Assembly (NCBI GenBank): GCA_913057895.1
Contig: CAJXOH010000007.1
Span: 1-61,076 of the forward strand
Direction of reading: 5' to 3'
DNA: 61,076 nt
Source: an uncultured Bacteroidota bacterium
Lineage (GTDB): Bacteria; Bacteroidota; Rhodothermia; Balneolales; Balneolaceae
The notes beneath the pieces were generated by a model. It did no database searches and was not told the DNA's origin. It saw only the letters and a program-made list of their open reading frames with translations. Position numbers and translations under genes: made by a program. How positions within the stretch are numbered: the stretch's first letter is position 1; each line of letters starts with the position of its first letter. Shown here piece by piece: positions 19,954 through 28,609 of this stretch.

Positions 19954-20574
19954 TTAAAAGAGTCTATTGGAAGGAATGCGTCGCCAGTACATAATGAGTG
20001 CGAATCCAACAAGCATTCCGCCAAGATGAGCAAAGTGGGCAATACCTGAACCAGGTCTTGTTAACCCTGAAAAAAGTTCAAGCGCGCCATAAATCATCAC
20101 AAAATATTTCGCTTGAATAGGAATTGGTGGAAACAACAGCATAATGACCTGGTTGGGAAATGTCATTCCAAACGCAAGTAATAATCCATATACAGCACCA
20201 GAAGCACCTACTGTTGGTCCGCCTGGGCTTACAAATAACTGAATGAGTCCTGCACCCAATCCGCAGATTAGATAATAGACTAAAAATCGTTGCGTTCCCC
20301 AAAAACGCTCCATAGGCTGACCAAAGATCCAAAGAGCAAACAGGTTAAAAAAGATATGCCCTAAGCCACCATGTAGAAACATGTATGAGCCTAACTGCCA
20401 AAATTCAAACCTACCTGATCCCAAGGGCCAGAGAGCAGCATATTGATAAAGAAACTGTCCAACGACCGGCGTCACCGTCGCTACAAACATCACAATATTT
20501 GTGAGCAGGAGGTGTTTTACCGCAGGCGGGAATACGGAAAATTGGCTATTTGGAGTGTAGGAAGATGAATACAA
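19954..20574 (-). CDS. Rhomboid family intramembrane serine protease, compact form
   Basis: A 206-residue six-helix rhomboid. Key elements are HGGLGHIFFNLFALWIFG, the nucleophile Ser in TVGASGAVYGLLL, and the catalytic His in IAHFAHLGGMLVGF. The only start that keeps the first membrane helix is a TTG at 20574 (next Met is inside helix 1); a GGAG lies about 14 bases upstream. It precedes the longer rhomboid by 11 bases and lies 76 bases after the efflux ATPase gene on the same strand. Both copies retain all catalytic residues, so neither is an inactive iRhom-like relic. Confidence 0.92.
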   Translation of the reverse strand: MYSSSYTPNSQFSVFPPAVKHLLLTNIVMFVATVTPVVGQFLYQYAALWPLGSGRFEFWQLGSYMFLHGGLGHIFFNLFALWIFGQPMERFWGTQRFLVYYLICGLGAGLIQLFVSPGGPTVGASGAVYGLLLAFGMTFPNQVIMLLFPPIPIQAKYFVMIYGALELFSGLTRPGSGIAHFAHLGGMLVGFALIMYWRRIPSNRLF

Positions 20575-20650
20575 ATGCGTGGGGTTAACTCCTATTTAAA
20601 CGCAAAAGATAACCCTTTGATTCCACTCTACCGCGATATTTCACGAACAA

Positions 20651-21358
20651 TTAGGCTAAGGTTGGATTGGCAACTTTCTCGTCACTTTCCACTTTACCAT
20701 CACGTAAACGAACGATTCGACGTGCATGATTCGCAATATCATTCTCATGAGTCACGAGAATAATCGTATTTCCAGATTTATAGAGCTCTTCAAATAACTG
20801 CATAATCTCTTCCCCTGTTTTTGTATCAAGGTTACCCGTAGGCTCATCTGCTAAGAGAATGGATGGGTCATTGACCAATGCCCGAGCAATAGCTACACGT
20901 TGGCGCTGCCCCCCAGATAACTCATTAGGTTTATGGTCCAAACGATCACCCAACCCAACCTTTGTGAGGACTTCAGTAGCTCGTGTTTTTCGTTCTGACC
21001 CGGCCATACCCGCATAAATAAGCGGTAATTCAACATTCGCCAAACAATCCGTTCGTGCGAGGAGATTAAATGTTTGAAAGACAAACCCAATTTCTCGGTT
21101 TCGGACATCTGCTAATTCTCGGTCATCCATTTCAGAGACTCGATGGCCATTCAGTATATATTCACCTTCAGATGGGGTATCCAAGCACCCAATAAGGTTC
21201 ATCATCGTTGATTTCCCAGAACCCGAAGGCCCCATGATCGCGATATACTCATTACGGTGGATATCAAAAGTTACACCATCAAGGGCACGCACCTCTGTAT
21301 CCCCCATCTGGTAGACTCTTTTGAGGTCTTTAATTTGTATAACAGCTTGCTCAGCCAT
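20651..21358 (-). CDS. ABC transporter ATP-binding protein, MacB/LolD type
   Basis: A 235-residue ATPase of the o228/MacB-LolD group. Walker A is GPSGSGKST, the Q-loop lies in FVFQTFNLL, the signature is [15 protein letters not shown] and Walker B is [12 protein letters not shown], followed by the H-loop in VTHEND. It is the last of a run of same-strand genes with an adaptor, TolC and two MacB-type permeases, so it should energise that efflux or lipoprotein-handling complex. In E. coli MacB the ATPase is fused to the membrane part; here it is separate. Confidence 0.95.
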   Translation of the reverse strand: MAEQAVIQIKDLKRVYQMGDTEVRALDGVTFDIHRNEYIAIMGPSGSGKSTMMNLIGCLDTPSEGEYILNGHRVSEMDDRELADVRNREIGFVFQTFNLLARTDCLANVELPLIYAGMAGSERKTRATEVLTKVGLGDRLDHKPNELSGGQRQRVAIARALVNDPSILLADEPTGNLDTKTGEEIMQLFEELYKSGNTIILVTHENDIANHARRIVRLRDGKVESDEKVANPTLA

Positions 21359-21369
21359 AGGGACTACCT

Positions 21370-22722
21370 TTATTTAGACTCTTCGGGTTTCTTGGATTCT
21401 TGACTCTGAACTGCGTCTCCTTCTTCTAATTCCCTAGATAAGATACGATAGGGTCCAATGACAATTTGCTCATTTTCTGCGATTCCACTGAGAATTTGAA
21501 TATGTGTGTTGTCTGATATCCCAGTTTCTACCTCCACTCTTTTTACAGTATCAGCATCAAGTACAAAAACAACACGTCGGAAGTCTTCTTTTGGTGCTTG
21601 ACCATCCATAGCGCCCCCTGCTCGACCCTCAAAGCCCGTGGAAGCAGCAAAATTACGGACGGTCACTGCTTGAATTGGAACAGATACAACATCAATGGCT
21701 GTCTTTGTTCGTATATCTACGGTTGCAGACATACCTGGTTTGAAAGACGGTGTTTCTGCCAGTTCACTTACCTCTTGAGCCGAGGCTTGAATAATTTGGG
21801 CCACGGTTCCTTCTTCCGTAGCATCTAAGTTGTGTGGGGTAGTCACACGAATTTTCACCTTGTAATTGGTTACCTGCTCTGCGGATCCTGCTCCCTGAAC
21901 ATCGGCTGAGTTAGCAATTTCAGTAACGACTCCATCAAATAGACGATCAGGATACGAGTCAACTTCAAGGGCAGCACTGTCACCCACTGTCACGTTAACG
22001 ATGTCATTCTCATTTACATCAACCATGATCTCCATTTGATCCATGCGAGCAATGCGCATCATCTCCGTTCCAGCCATTTGTGAGTTACCCAGAACTCTTT
22101 CACCCTGCTCAATGGATAACCGAGTTATCGTACCATCTTTGGGTGCGCGAATGACCGTTTGAGCTAGCTCCTCTTGAGCTCGACGCAATGATGCTTCTGC
22201 ACTTTCAATCTGATACTCTGCAGCGCGTACATTTGCTTGCTGTCCTTCATAGTTATTTTTGATTTGAAGAAACTGGAGTTCAGAGAGTAAGTCCTGATCG
22301 TAGAGCTCTTTATTCTTTAGGTATTCTGCTTCAGCTTGCAAAAGGCCAGATCGAGCTTGTTCGTAACGACTTTTGGCGATAAGTAACGAAGCGTTCAATT
22401 CGTCAATACGAGCTTGATAAATATCTTGTTTAATTCGTACCAGAACTTCATTTTCACGAACAAAATCCCCTTCTCGAACATTGAGTTCTATGATTTCTCC
22501 AGACACATCTGGGCGGATAATCACCTCCTCTTCTGGTTGAATACGCCCTGAAGCGGATACCTCTTGTACGATTGTACGACGGTCACTTTTTCCTAGATCA
22601 ACCGCTTTTGCGTCTCCGCCTCTATTGATCCAGCCTTGATTTACGGCAAGTGCACCACCCGCTAGAAGTACAGCAAGTATGCCTAGAGTCCAAAATGTGA
22701 GTTTTTTTGTCGATAAAGCCAT
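21370..22722 (-). CDS. Periplasmic adaptor (membrane fusion) protein, MacA/HlyD-like
   Basis: A 450-residue adaptor with one N-terminal membrane anchor (about 9-27). The lipoyl halves are visible as [20 protein letters not shown] and [15 protein letters not shown], separated by a long coiled-coil hairpin (about 108-190, rich in Glu/Gln/Ala/Leu). Beta-barrel and membrane-proximal domains follow, including [15 protein letters not shown]. Adaptors of this class bridge the inner-membrane ABC permease and TolC. An AAGGA sequence six bases before the ATG is a good ribosome site. The C terminus is charged ([17 protein letters not shown]). It is 11 bases before the ATPase gene and 20 after tolC. Confidence 0.93.
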   Translation of the reverse strand: MALSTKKLTFWTLGILAVLLAGGALAVNQGWINRGGDAKAVDLGKSDRRTIVQEVSASGRIQPEEEVIIRPDVSGEIIELNVREGDFVRENEVLVRIKQDIYQARIDELNASLLIAKSRYEQARSGLLQAEAEYLKNKELYDQDLLSELQFLQIKNNYEGQQANVRAAEYQIESAEASLRRAQEELAQTVIRAPKDGTITRLSIEQGERVLGNSQMAGTEMMRIARMDQMEIMVDVNENDIVNVTVGDSAALEVDSYPDRLFDGVVTEIANSADVQGAGSAEQVTNYKVKIRVTTPHNLDATEEGTVAQIIQASAQEVSELAETPSFKPGMSATVDIRTKTAIDVVSVPIQAVTVRNFAASTGFEGRAGGAMDGQAPKEDFRRVVFVLDADTVKRVEVETGISDNTHIQILSGIAENEQIVIGPYRILSRELEEGDAVQSQESKKPEESK

Positions 22723-22742
22723 GAGTAGTCCTTATGGATAGG

Positions 22743-24089
22743 TTAGTTGAGTGACAAGGTTTCGTTTAGATTCCCGATGTAGTAATCCAAAAGCTTTTCT
22801 TGAAACGTGTATGAGTATACTGCTTGAAGTCTATTAGATTGTGCTTGAACATAGAGTGCTTGCGCTTGACTTAACTCCACAAGTGTACTTATGCCAATGT
22901 CATAGCGCTCCAATTCTGTCTCATATGCTCGTTCTGACGCAGCAAGTGCTTTCTCAGTAGACTCCAGTTCTGCTACACGTGCTTGATAATCGTTATACGC
23001 TTGAGTCACTTCGGAAATGATGGAAAGTCGCGATCGATCCACACTGAGTTTTACATTCTCGTAGTTAAGCTTTTGAGACACAATTGCAGTGCGTGTATTC
23101 AAGCGATTAAAGAATGGGATATTTAACGAAAGACTGAATCCACGAGAAATATTCTGGTCTGTAAATTGATCAGAGTACGAAAATGGGTTTCTGTCATTTA
23201 GAGACGAGCGTATGCTAGCACTTGCAGAAAGTGATGGCATGATACGCCCTTGTGTTGCTTTATAGGAATAGTAAGCAGCTTGAATCGAGGCTTGTTGGCT
23301 TTGATAATCGGCTCTATTCTGAAGCGCTACCTCCACAAGTTGATCCAAATCATACGACTGCATGACCAGATTGAGTTCGTCAATTTCGGGCTGTACAAAC
23401 GTGATCGCAGCTTGAGGATCAAGTTCCATCTCTCGTAGTAACGCCAAACGGTTCTGTACGACAGCATTTTGTCGATTGATCAATTGGAACTCATTGCTTG
23501 CAACCGTTGACTCTTGATTTAGAAGATCAACCTGAGGACGGGCACCAACCTCCACTTGCGCACGTATACGAGTTAATTGTTGCTTAGAGACTTCCAACGT
23601 TTGTTGAGCCAAATCACGCAATTCAATACTCAAAAGATATTGTAGGTAGGCACTAGCCGTAGAAAAAATAACTTGCTCTTTTACACGCTGTCGAGTGAAT
23701 TCTCGAGACTCAAGCGCTGCATCTGACGAACGAAGTTGATTGATATTTGCAAAGCCTGTGAACAGCGACATATTGCTATTCAAGCTGGCACCAAAACTGT
23801 TAATGGTAAAATCACCGAAATCACCCGTGGTGTTATCAAATTGACGTCCAATATTTCTAGACTGTGATAGCCCTCCATTAATGGATGGCAAAAACGCTGC
23901 CGCTGCATTGGATCTTTGTGCTTTGGCTAGACTTACATTGTTGTCAATTTCTTGAAGTCGAGAACTATTTTGAAGTGCTACTTCAATGGCCCCTTCTAGC
24001 GAGTATTGCGTTACAGACTCAGAAGTTTGAGCAAACGTTAGAGCTGAACTGAACAATAATAAGATCAGCGTAAGCCAAAGGGATTTCAT
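22743..24089 (-). CDS. TolC family outer-membrane efflux channel
   Basis: The ATG at 24089 starts a clean signal peptide (MKSLWLTLILLLF, cleavage near FAQT) and gives 448 residues; an upstream ATG at 24137 would add a non-signal extension. The sequence shows the two-fold TolC repeat with long amphipathic helices (AEYLQYLLSIELRDLAQQTL-like and AYNDYQARVAELESTEKAL) and an aromatic/leucine-rich C terminus. It forms the outer-membrane exit duct for the neighbouring adaptor and permeases. It follows the three small membrane genes by about 100 bases. Confidence 0.92.
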   Translation of the reverse strand: MKSLWLTLILLLFSSALTFAQTSESVTQYSLEGAIEVALQNSSRLQEIDNNVSLAKAQRSNAAAAFLPSINGGLSQSRNIGRQFDNTTGDFGDFTINSFGASLNSNMSLFTGFANINQLRSSDAALESREFTRQRVKEQVIFSTASAYLQYLLSIELRDLAQQTLEVSKQQLTRIRAQVEVGARPQVDLLNQESTVASNEFQLINRQNAVVQNRLALLREMELDPQAAITFVQPEIDELNLVMQSYDLDQLVEVALQNRADYQSQQASIQAAYYSYKATQGRIMPSLSASASIRSSLNDRNPFSYSDQFTDQNISRGFSLSLNIPFFNRLNTRTAIVSQKLNYENVKLSVDRSRLSIISEVTQAYNDYQARVAELESTEKALAASERAYETELERYDIGISTLVELSQAQALYVQAQSNRLQAVYSYTFQEKLLDYYIGNLNETLSLN

Positions 24090-24187
24090 AATGTGAGCGT
24101 TGAGTTCAAATAACAACTTGTACGTATGGATTCTCAAGATGTTTCGGCTAACAACAGAGTTTTTTCAGGAAGAGAGAATTAAAGCGG

Positions 24188-24544
24188 TCAAGATGATCGC
24201 TTCTTGTTTGCCAAGTCCTTCATATACGATATAGCCTCTTTAGCCGCCCATCTCTTGAGTTCAATTCCGACGAGACCCATTAGAGTCGCATCTTTGGCTC
24301 TGGCAGTAGAATTTGATTTTTTTGACCCACTTTTGAGAGCCTGAGTCACAACAACACCCATCAATATCCCACCCAGTAACCAAGGAGCTGGATTCGCTTT
24401 GACATTCTTATAAACAGGATTCATCCACTGGGTTTTTTTCTGAACTGATTTAACAGATTCTTTGGCTGAGGTTTCTAGTGTCTTGATTTCAGCATCAAGA
24501 CGTTGAATCTCTTTTTTTAATTCTTTTGTGGACATAGATGACAT
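24188..24544 (-). CDS. Small membrane protein, YqjK-like third gene of a YqjD/E/K-like trio
   Basis: A 118-residue protein with an N-terminal charged coiled-coil segment (ELKKEIQRLDAEIKTLE), a basic linker, one membrane segment near residues 53-69 (PWLLGGILMGVVVTQAL) and a basic tail ending ANKKRSS. No family is certain. Its place after a YqjE-like holin-superfamily gene suggests the position of YqjK in the E. coli yqjCDEK cluster, but the sequence similarity I can judge is limited to size and layout. An ATG three codons downstream is also possible. It lies 18 bases after the previous gene. Confidence 0.55.
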   Translation of the reverse strand: MSSMSTKELKKEIQRLDAEIKTLETSAKESVKSVQKKTQWMNPVYKNVKANPAPWLLGGILMGVVVTQALKSGSKKSNSTARAKDATLMGLVGIELKRWAAKEAISYMKDLANKKRSS

Positions 24545-24562
24545 GGTTGCTCTTGTAGTGAC

Positions 24563-24913
24563 TTATGAATCATGTAGATGTTTATTCAAAATGGCAATCC
24601 ATGCTTTTTGAAATAAAGGAGGACGCGCAACCACTAGATATACGCCCAATAGGAATAAAGGAACCCCAGCAATGGAGAACCCGATGATCGTGGAGTCTAG
24701 CCACTGGGATAAAGCCATAGCTCCCAAAACCCAAAGCGTCAGACATGCTACAAACAACAACAAAATCCCCAGTAATACGGACAATGCGGACCCAATCAGC
24801 TGACTAACAGCAAGTATGAACTTTAATTTGAATCGTTTGAGCTGGGCAGTGGTGTATTGTTGACCCTTATGTTGGGCATCAGATATCCACTCCCATAAAC
24901 CGTCCGTTATCAT
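24563..24913 (-). CDS. Phage-holin-superfamily (YqjE-like) inner-membrane protein
   Basis: A 116-residue protein with two strong hydrophobic hairpins: LSVLLGILLLFVACLTLWVLG (in part) and IIGFSIAGVPLFLLGVYLVV. An amphipathic N terminus (QLKRFKLKFILAVSQLIGSA) precedes them. This matches the Phage_holin_3_6 / YqjE type, four-helix-hairpin proteins of bacterial chromosomes that are not true phage holins. In E. coli YqjE is encoded between YqjD and YqjK. An AGGAG lies six bases before the ATG. No phage genes are nearby, so the name reflects fold family only. Confidence 0.7.
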   Translation of the reverse strand: MITDGLWEWISDAQHKGQQYTTAQLKRFKLKFILAVSQLIGSALSVLLGILLLFVACLTLWVLGAMALSQWLDSTIIGFSIAGVPLFLLGVYLVVARPPLFQKAWIAILNKHLHDS

Positions 24914-24940
24914 TATGGCTCCTATCTGTTGAAAAGGGGT

Positions 24941-25165
24941 TTACTTTTTATCATCCCCATGCAGGAACCATCCAACGACGATTCCCAGACCCACACCCAT
25001 AGCAAATCCTGCTGTTGGGTGCTTTCGTATCCATTGTTCACTTTCAAAACGGACATCATCTACGACATTCCATAGGTGATGATCTTGTATCGTTGACGAT
25101 AGTGAGGGTTCTTCAAGGTTCCCATCTAGTTCGTCATTTAGGTCTTTTAGTATGTTTTCGTCCAT
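24941..25165 (-). CDS. Small C-tail-anchored protein resembling ElaB/YqjD (DUF883)
   Basis: A 74-residue acidic protein with a single membrane segment at the very C terminus (HPTAGFAMGVGLGIVVGWFL) followed by HGDDKK. ElaB/YqjD/YgaM proteins share this plan, with a soluble helical N-terminal part, a xRxxPxxG-like lead-in (here IRKHPTAGFAMG) and a Gly-rich C-terminal helix; YqjD and ElaB bind ribosomes and tether them to the membrane in stationary phase. The acidic N terminus (MDENILKDLNDELDG) is shorter than in E. coli. AAGGAG stands eight bases before the ATG. It lies between the second permease and the YqjE-like gene. Confidence 0.6.
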   Translation of the reverse strand: MDENILKDLNDELDGNLEEPSLSSTIQDHHLWNVVDDVRFESEQWIRKHPTAGFAMGVGLGIVVGWFLHGDDKK

Positions 25166-25173
25166 AAACTTCT

Positions 25174-25179
25174 CTCCTT
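25174..25179 (-). promoter_or_regulatory. Shine-Dalgarno site before the YqjD-like gene
   Basis: AAGGAG on the minus strand lies eight bases before the ATG at 25165. It confirms the start of this very short gene and supports its being real. Confidence 0.6.
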
Positions 25180-25224
25180 TTTCAACGTTAATCCAATTCC
25201 AAGGATATGTGCACTTTCAAGTCT

Positions 25225-26451
25225 TTACTCATATCGAAGGGCATCAATAGGGTCAAGGGAGGCAGCTTTAAATGCAGGATACACGCCAAAAATCAATCCA
25301 ACAAAGGTCATTGCTACAACTCCTAATAAGGCAGCTCCCCATGGAAATACAGCTGCTGTGTCAAGCTGTAAAGATAATACATTACCCACGAGCACACCTG
25401 CAATCAACCCTACGAGGCCTCCAATTTGACATATAACGATCGCTTCCATCAGGAATTGTGAGGTGATCGCACTTTTTGGGGCCCCTACTGCTTTACGAAC
25501 CCCTATCTCTCGCGTTCGTTCCGTAACTGAAACCAACATTATATTCATCACTCCGATTCCAGCTCCAAGTAATGCGATACCTCCAACAACAAAGCCGATA
25601 ATATATAGTACTCCTGTGAACTGGTCGAAGGCACCACCTAGAGTATCGTTGGTAGAGATTTCAAAGTCATTTGGATCGCCAGGAGCTACTTTCCGAATCA
25701 AACGTAATATACCCGTCAACTCATCGATGGCATCTTCAATCCCAGCAACAGATGCCGCGGTCACTTGAATTGCAATATTACGTTGTCTGCCGCCATAATT
25801 ATTGAGCATCGACGTGTAAGGGGCGACTACAAAGCGATCCTGTGAGTTTCCAAAGAGTGCTCCCTTGGCTGTAGTTACTCCAATCACTGTGTAGGGTCGT
25901 CCATCAATACGAATCGTTTTTAGGAGTGGATCAACCGATTCGAATAAGGTTTCACGTATCTCTGCACCTATAATGACGACATCACGTGCATTGTTGATAT
26001 CAAGATCCGTGAAGTTTCTGCCCGATTCTAATTCAAACGAGTTGTTCGTGAGATAGTGCATATTCCCACCTCTAATCCGAACATTAGGTTCCGTCTCCTT
26101 GTCATCGAAACTAACACTGGTAAAACTAAAATCTTCGACAGGTCCAACATCCGATACGTTACGAACTCGATCGATAATGTCATCCATTTGACCGAATGTT
26201 ATGTCCTTTCGATTCCGATACTTTCCCCAATCATTTCCAGTGCGAATCACAGGGTCTTTGGAGATAGTAATCACGTTACCCCCCATCACATTCAACGTAT
26301 TGTTGAAATAGGTATCTAGGACTAACACAGCGGTATTCGCACTAATGACTGCAAAGACACCCACAGCAATCGCTAACAGTGTTAGTGAGGACTTTAATTT
26401 ATTGGCCTTAATGGAGTCAATCGATTGGCGAGCAACAGAGAATAGATTCAT
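25225..26451 (-). CDS. MacB-type ABC transporter permease (second copy)
   Basis: A 408-residue permease with one N-terminal helix (about 19-40), a large periplasmic MacB_PCD domain, and three C-terminal helices of an FtsX domain. The signature before the second-last helices, GIGVMNIMLVSVTERTREIG followed by VRKAVGA, is typical. It contains no ATP-binding domain. It starts two bases after the upstream permease, suggesting a heterodimer rather than two independent pumps. With TolC and the adaptor it would form a mechanotransmission exporter; the substrate could be a macrolide-like compound, a peptide or a lipoprotein. Confidence 0.93.
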   Translation of the reverse strand: MNLFSVARQSIDSIKANKLKSSLTLLAIAVGVFAVISANTAVLVLDTYFNNTLNVMGGNVITISKDPVIRTGNDWGKYRNRKDITFGQMDDIIDRVRNVSDVGPVEDFSFTSVSFDDKETEPNVRIRGGNMHYLTNNSFELESGRNFTDLDINNARDVVIIGAEIRETLFESVDPLLKTIRIDGRPYTVIGVTTAKGALFGNSQDRFVVAPYTSMLNNYGGRQRNIAIQVTAASVAGIEDAIDELTGILRLIRKVAPGDPNDFEISTNDTLGGAFDQFTGVLYIIGFVVGGIALLGAGIGVMNIMLVSVTERTREIGVRKAVGAPKSAITSQFLMEAIVICQIGGLVGLIAGVLVGNVLSLQLDTAAVFPWGAALLGVVAMTFVGLIFGVYPAFKAASLDPIDALRYE

Positions 26452-26453
26452 AA

Positions 26454-27689
26454 TTATTCGTAGCGTAATGATTCAATGGGATCTGCTTTGGCCGCCTTGT
26501 AGGATGGGATAAATCCAAAAATGATACCGACCGCACTACACAGCAAAACAGCATTCAAAACGGTTGTCCAGCTCATGTAAGCAACAAAGAATTGATTGAT
26601 CAACTGGGTAGCCCCAACAGATAATACAATACCGATGACTCCCCCAATCAAACATAGAACAATGGCCTCGATTAAAAATTGAGATAAGATTTCCCAAGAC
26701 TTCGCGCCCACTGCTTTTCGAATACCGATTTCCTTGGTCCGCTCTTTGACAGACACAAACATAATATTCATCACCCCAATCCCCCCTACAAAAAGAGCAA
26801 GACCCGTCAAAAATATCCCAACCAGGTATATGGTTGATGTCATGTTTTGAAACTGTGCTTCAAAAAGCTCTGGTTTATTGATGGCAAAATCGTTTTCCTC
26901 CAGAGGATCGAGTTGACGGATTTGACGCATGATCCCTTCAATCTCATATTGCCCCTCTTGCAGGGTAGCTTCATCAGGGAATCGCACGGATAGCTGTAAT
27001 CCCCAGCGTAAGCCAAATATATTTTCATAAGCTCCAATAGGCATAGCTGCCATATTGTCGACATTATTAAGTCCTAGAAAATCGCCCCGTTTCTCAAACG
27101 TACCAATCACGACAAATTTTTGTCCTTGGATTCTTACCTCTTTACCAAGTGGAGAAACACCATCAAATAATGAATTCACAACCTCTGCTCCCAACACAAC
27201 TACTTTAGCACCTCGAACATCTTCGTCTTGTGTAAAGAAGCGACCATCCCCTAGCTCAAGAGCCGTTGATTGAAGGTAATTTGGCGTAGCACCAACCACC
27301 TCAGCTGATTCCACAAAATTGTCCTCAAAACGCACTGGGCGATTCCTGGACGCTCCTGCAGCCACATGATCAGCATATTGACTTCTCGATTGAAGTTCTT
27401 CTACATAATCGAGCTTCATCTCTGGTCGATTTCTGTATTCCCACCACTTATACTCTCCACCACCCATACCCCAAGGCCACTTTTCGATGTAAACAACATT
27501 TCGGCCAAGTGCGCTCATGCTATCTTCGAAACTGCGGTCAATACCGTCAGTAATTGTATTCATGGACGTAACAGATACGATTCCTATCGTAATACAGAGG
27601 GTTGTCAGAATAGCCCGTATCTTGTTTGTAGAGATCGATTGGAATGCGATTCTTGTTCCTTCGGTTAGGCTCAGATAAATGCGTCTCAT
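26454..27689 (-). CDS. MacB-type ABC transporter permease (first copy)
   Basis: A 411-residue permease, first gene of the efflux operon. Topology equals its neighbour: one N-terminal helix (IRAILTTLCITIGIVSVTSM), a periplasmic domain, and three terminal helices with GIGVMNIMFVSVKERTKEIG and IRKAVGAKSWE. A Trp/Gly-rich insert (KWPWGMGGGEYKWWEYRNR) at about residues 70-90 is a periplasmic feature shared in part with the second copy (ISKDPVIRTGNDWGKYRNR). The pair therefore arose by duplication and diverged. It is divergent from bshB1 across 111 bases holding a three-copy 12-base repeat. Confidence 0.93.
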   Translation of the reverse strand: MRRIYLSLTEGTRIAFQSISTNKIRAILTTLCITIGIVSVTSMNTITDGIDRSFEDSMSALGRNVVYIEKWPWGMGGGEYKWWEYRNRPEMKLDYVEELQSRSQYADHVAAGASRNRPVRFEDNFVESAEVVGATPNYLQSTALELGDGRFFTQDEDVRGAKVVVLGAEVVNSLFDGVSPLGKEVRIQGQKFVVIGTFEKRGDFLGLNNVDNMAAMPIGAYENIFGLRWGLQLSVRFPDEATLQEGQYEIEGIMRQIRQLDPLEENDFAINKPELFEAQFQNMTSTIYLVGIFLTGLALFVGGIGVMNIMFVSVKERTKEIGIRKAVGAKSWEILSQFLIEAIVLCLIGGVIGIVLSVGATQLINQFFVAYMSWTTVLNAVLLCSAVGIIFGFIPSYKAAKADPIESLRYE

Positions 27690-27720
27690 GGATTATTCAA
27701 AGATCTAAGATGTGGTGCGT

Positions 27721-27756
27721 GAGTTTGCATGGGAGTTTGCACAGGAATTTGCATGG
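27721..27756. repeat. Three tandem 12-base repeats in the bshB1 / efflux-operon divergent promoter region
   Basis: The units are GAGTTTGCATGG, GAGTTTGCACAG and GAATTTGCATGG, directly adjacent, with two mismatches in the second and one in the third relative to the first. They fill the middle of the 111-base gap between two divergent starts. They could be binding sites for a regulator acting on either gene, or a small slippage product. No protein is known to me for this sequence. Confidence 0.75.
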
Positions 27757-27800
27757 ATCAGACGTATTATACGAACACAAAGTCGAAACGTTTCATTCTT

Positions 27801-28559
27801 ATGACATCAAATCAAACAAAGGTCGATATCGTTGCATTTGGAGCTCATCCAGATGACATTGAATTGAGTGCTGGGGGGACTATTGCTAAAGCCGTGGCTG
27901 AAGGAAAGTCAGTGGTTCTCGTTGACTTAACGCAGGGAGAAATGGGCTCGAGAGGAACCCCTGAGATACGATTAAAAGAAGCTCATGAAGCAGGAAAGAT
28001 CCTGGGTGCAACAGAACGACTAAACCTAGGACTCCCCGACACGCAAGTTTCAAACACCAGAGAAAACCAACTGAAAGTAATCCAAATTTTGCGAGCTTAT
28101 AGACCTCAGGTAGTATATGCGAATGCACCTATGGATCGCAATCCTGATCATGGCAATGGTAGTGATTTAATCAGAGATTCATTTTTCTTGAGTGGATTGA
28201 CCAAAATCCAAACCTCAGGAGCAGATAAAAACGATCAAGAGCCTTGGAGACCATCTCATCTTTTGTTTTACATGCAAGACACGCCGTTTGAACCCGATCT
28301 AATTATTGATATTACTGATCACCTTGAGACCAAAGAAGCATCGATTGTTGCCCATGCAAGTCAAGTAAATGTTTCCTCCCCTGGAGATGAACCTGAAACC
28401 TACATTTCATCACCTACCTTTTTCGAGTCTATTCGCGCTCGTACACGAACGTATGGACATCGAGCAGGTTGTACGCACGGGGAGCCTTTTAAGCTTGGCC
28501 GGGCTCCATTTATGCTGTCTACGTTAGATGCGCTGTTTGATCGGAAAATTGCTCGATAA
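27801..28559 (+). CDS. bshB1: Bacillithiol biosynthesis deacetylase BshB1-type
   Basis: The ATG at 27801 gives a 252-residue LmbE/PIG-L family protein; an upstream in-frame start would run translation through the tandem repeats. The zinc site is in VAFGAHPDDIELSAGGTI (His, Asp-Asp) and its partner His in RNPDHGNGSDLIRDSFF. These, with GLPDTQVSN and CTHGEPFKLGR, are characteristic of BshB1, which removes the acetyl group from GlcNAc-malate to make the bacillithiol precursor. Bacillithiol is known from Firmicutes and several Bacteroidota. bshA and bshC are not in the window, so the pathway must be completed elsewhere. Confidence 0.88.
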   Translation: MTSNQTKVDIVAFGAHPDDIELSAGGTIAKAVAEGKSVVLVDLTQGEMGSRGTPEIRLKEAHEAGKILGATERLNLGLPDTQVSNTRENQLKVIQILRAYRPQVVYANAPMDRNPDHGNGSDLIRDSFFLSGLTKIQTSGADKNDQEPWRPSHLLFYMQDTPFEPDLIIDITDHLETKEASIVAHASQVNVSSPGDEPETYISSPTFFESIRARTRTYGHRAGCTHGEPFKLGRAPFMLSTLDALFDRKIAR

Positions 28560-28560
28560 G

Positions 28561-28597
28561 TGTGGGTATGCGCTCACATTGTGGGATGCGCTGACAT
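28561..28597. repeat. Imperfect 19/18-base direct repeat between convergent bshB1 and inositol monophosphatase genes
   Basis: TGTGGGTATGCGCTCACAT is followed at once by TGTGGGATGCGCTGACAT, differing by one deleted base and one substitution. Each copy also begins with TGTG and ends in CACA or GACA, so a weak hairpin is possible. It fills the 50-base gap between convergent genes. It may act in 3' end formation, but no T-tract follows on either strand. Confidence 0.6.
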
Positions 28598-28609
28598 GTC
28601 GAAGCTCAG

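Noticed and set aside
24563..24913. Phage holin suggesting a prophage
   Set aside because: The protein is of the chromosomal YqjE-like type and no phage structural, integrase or lysis genes are nearby.
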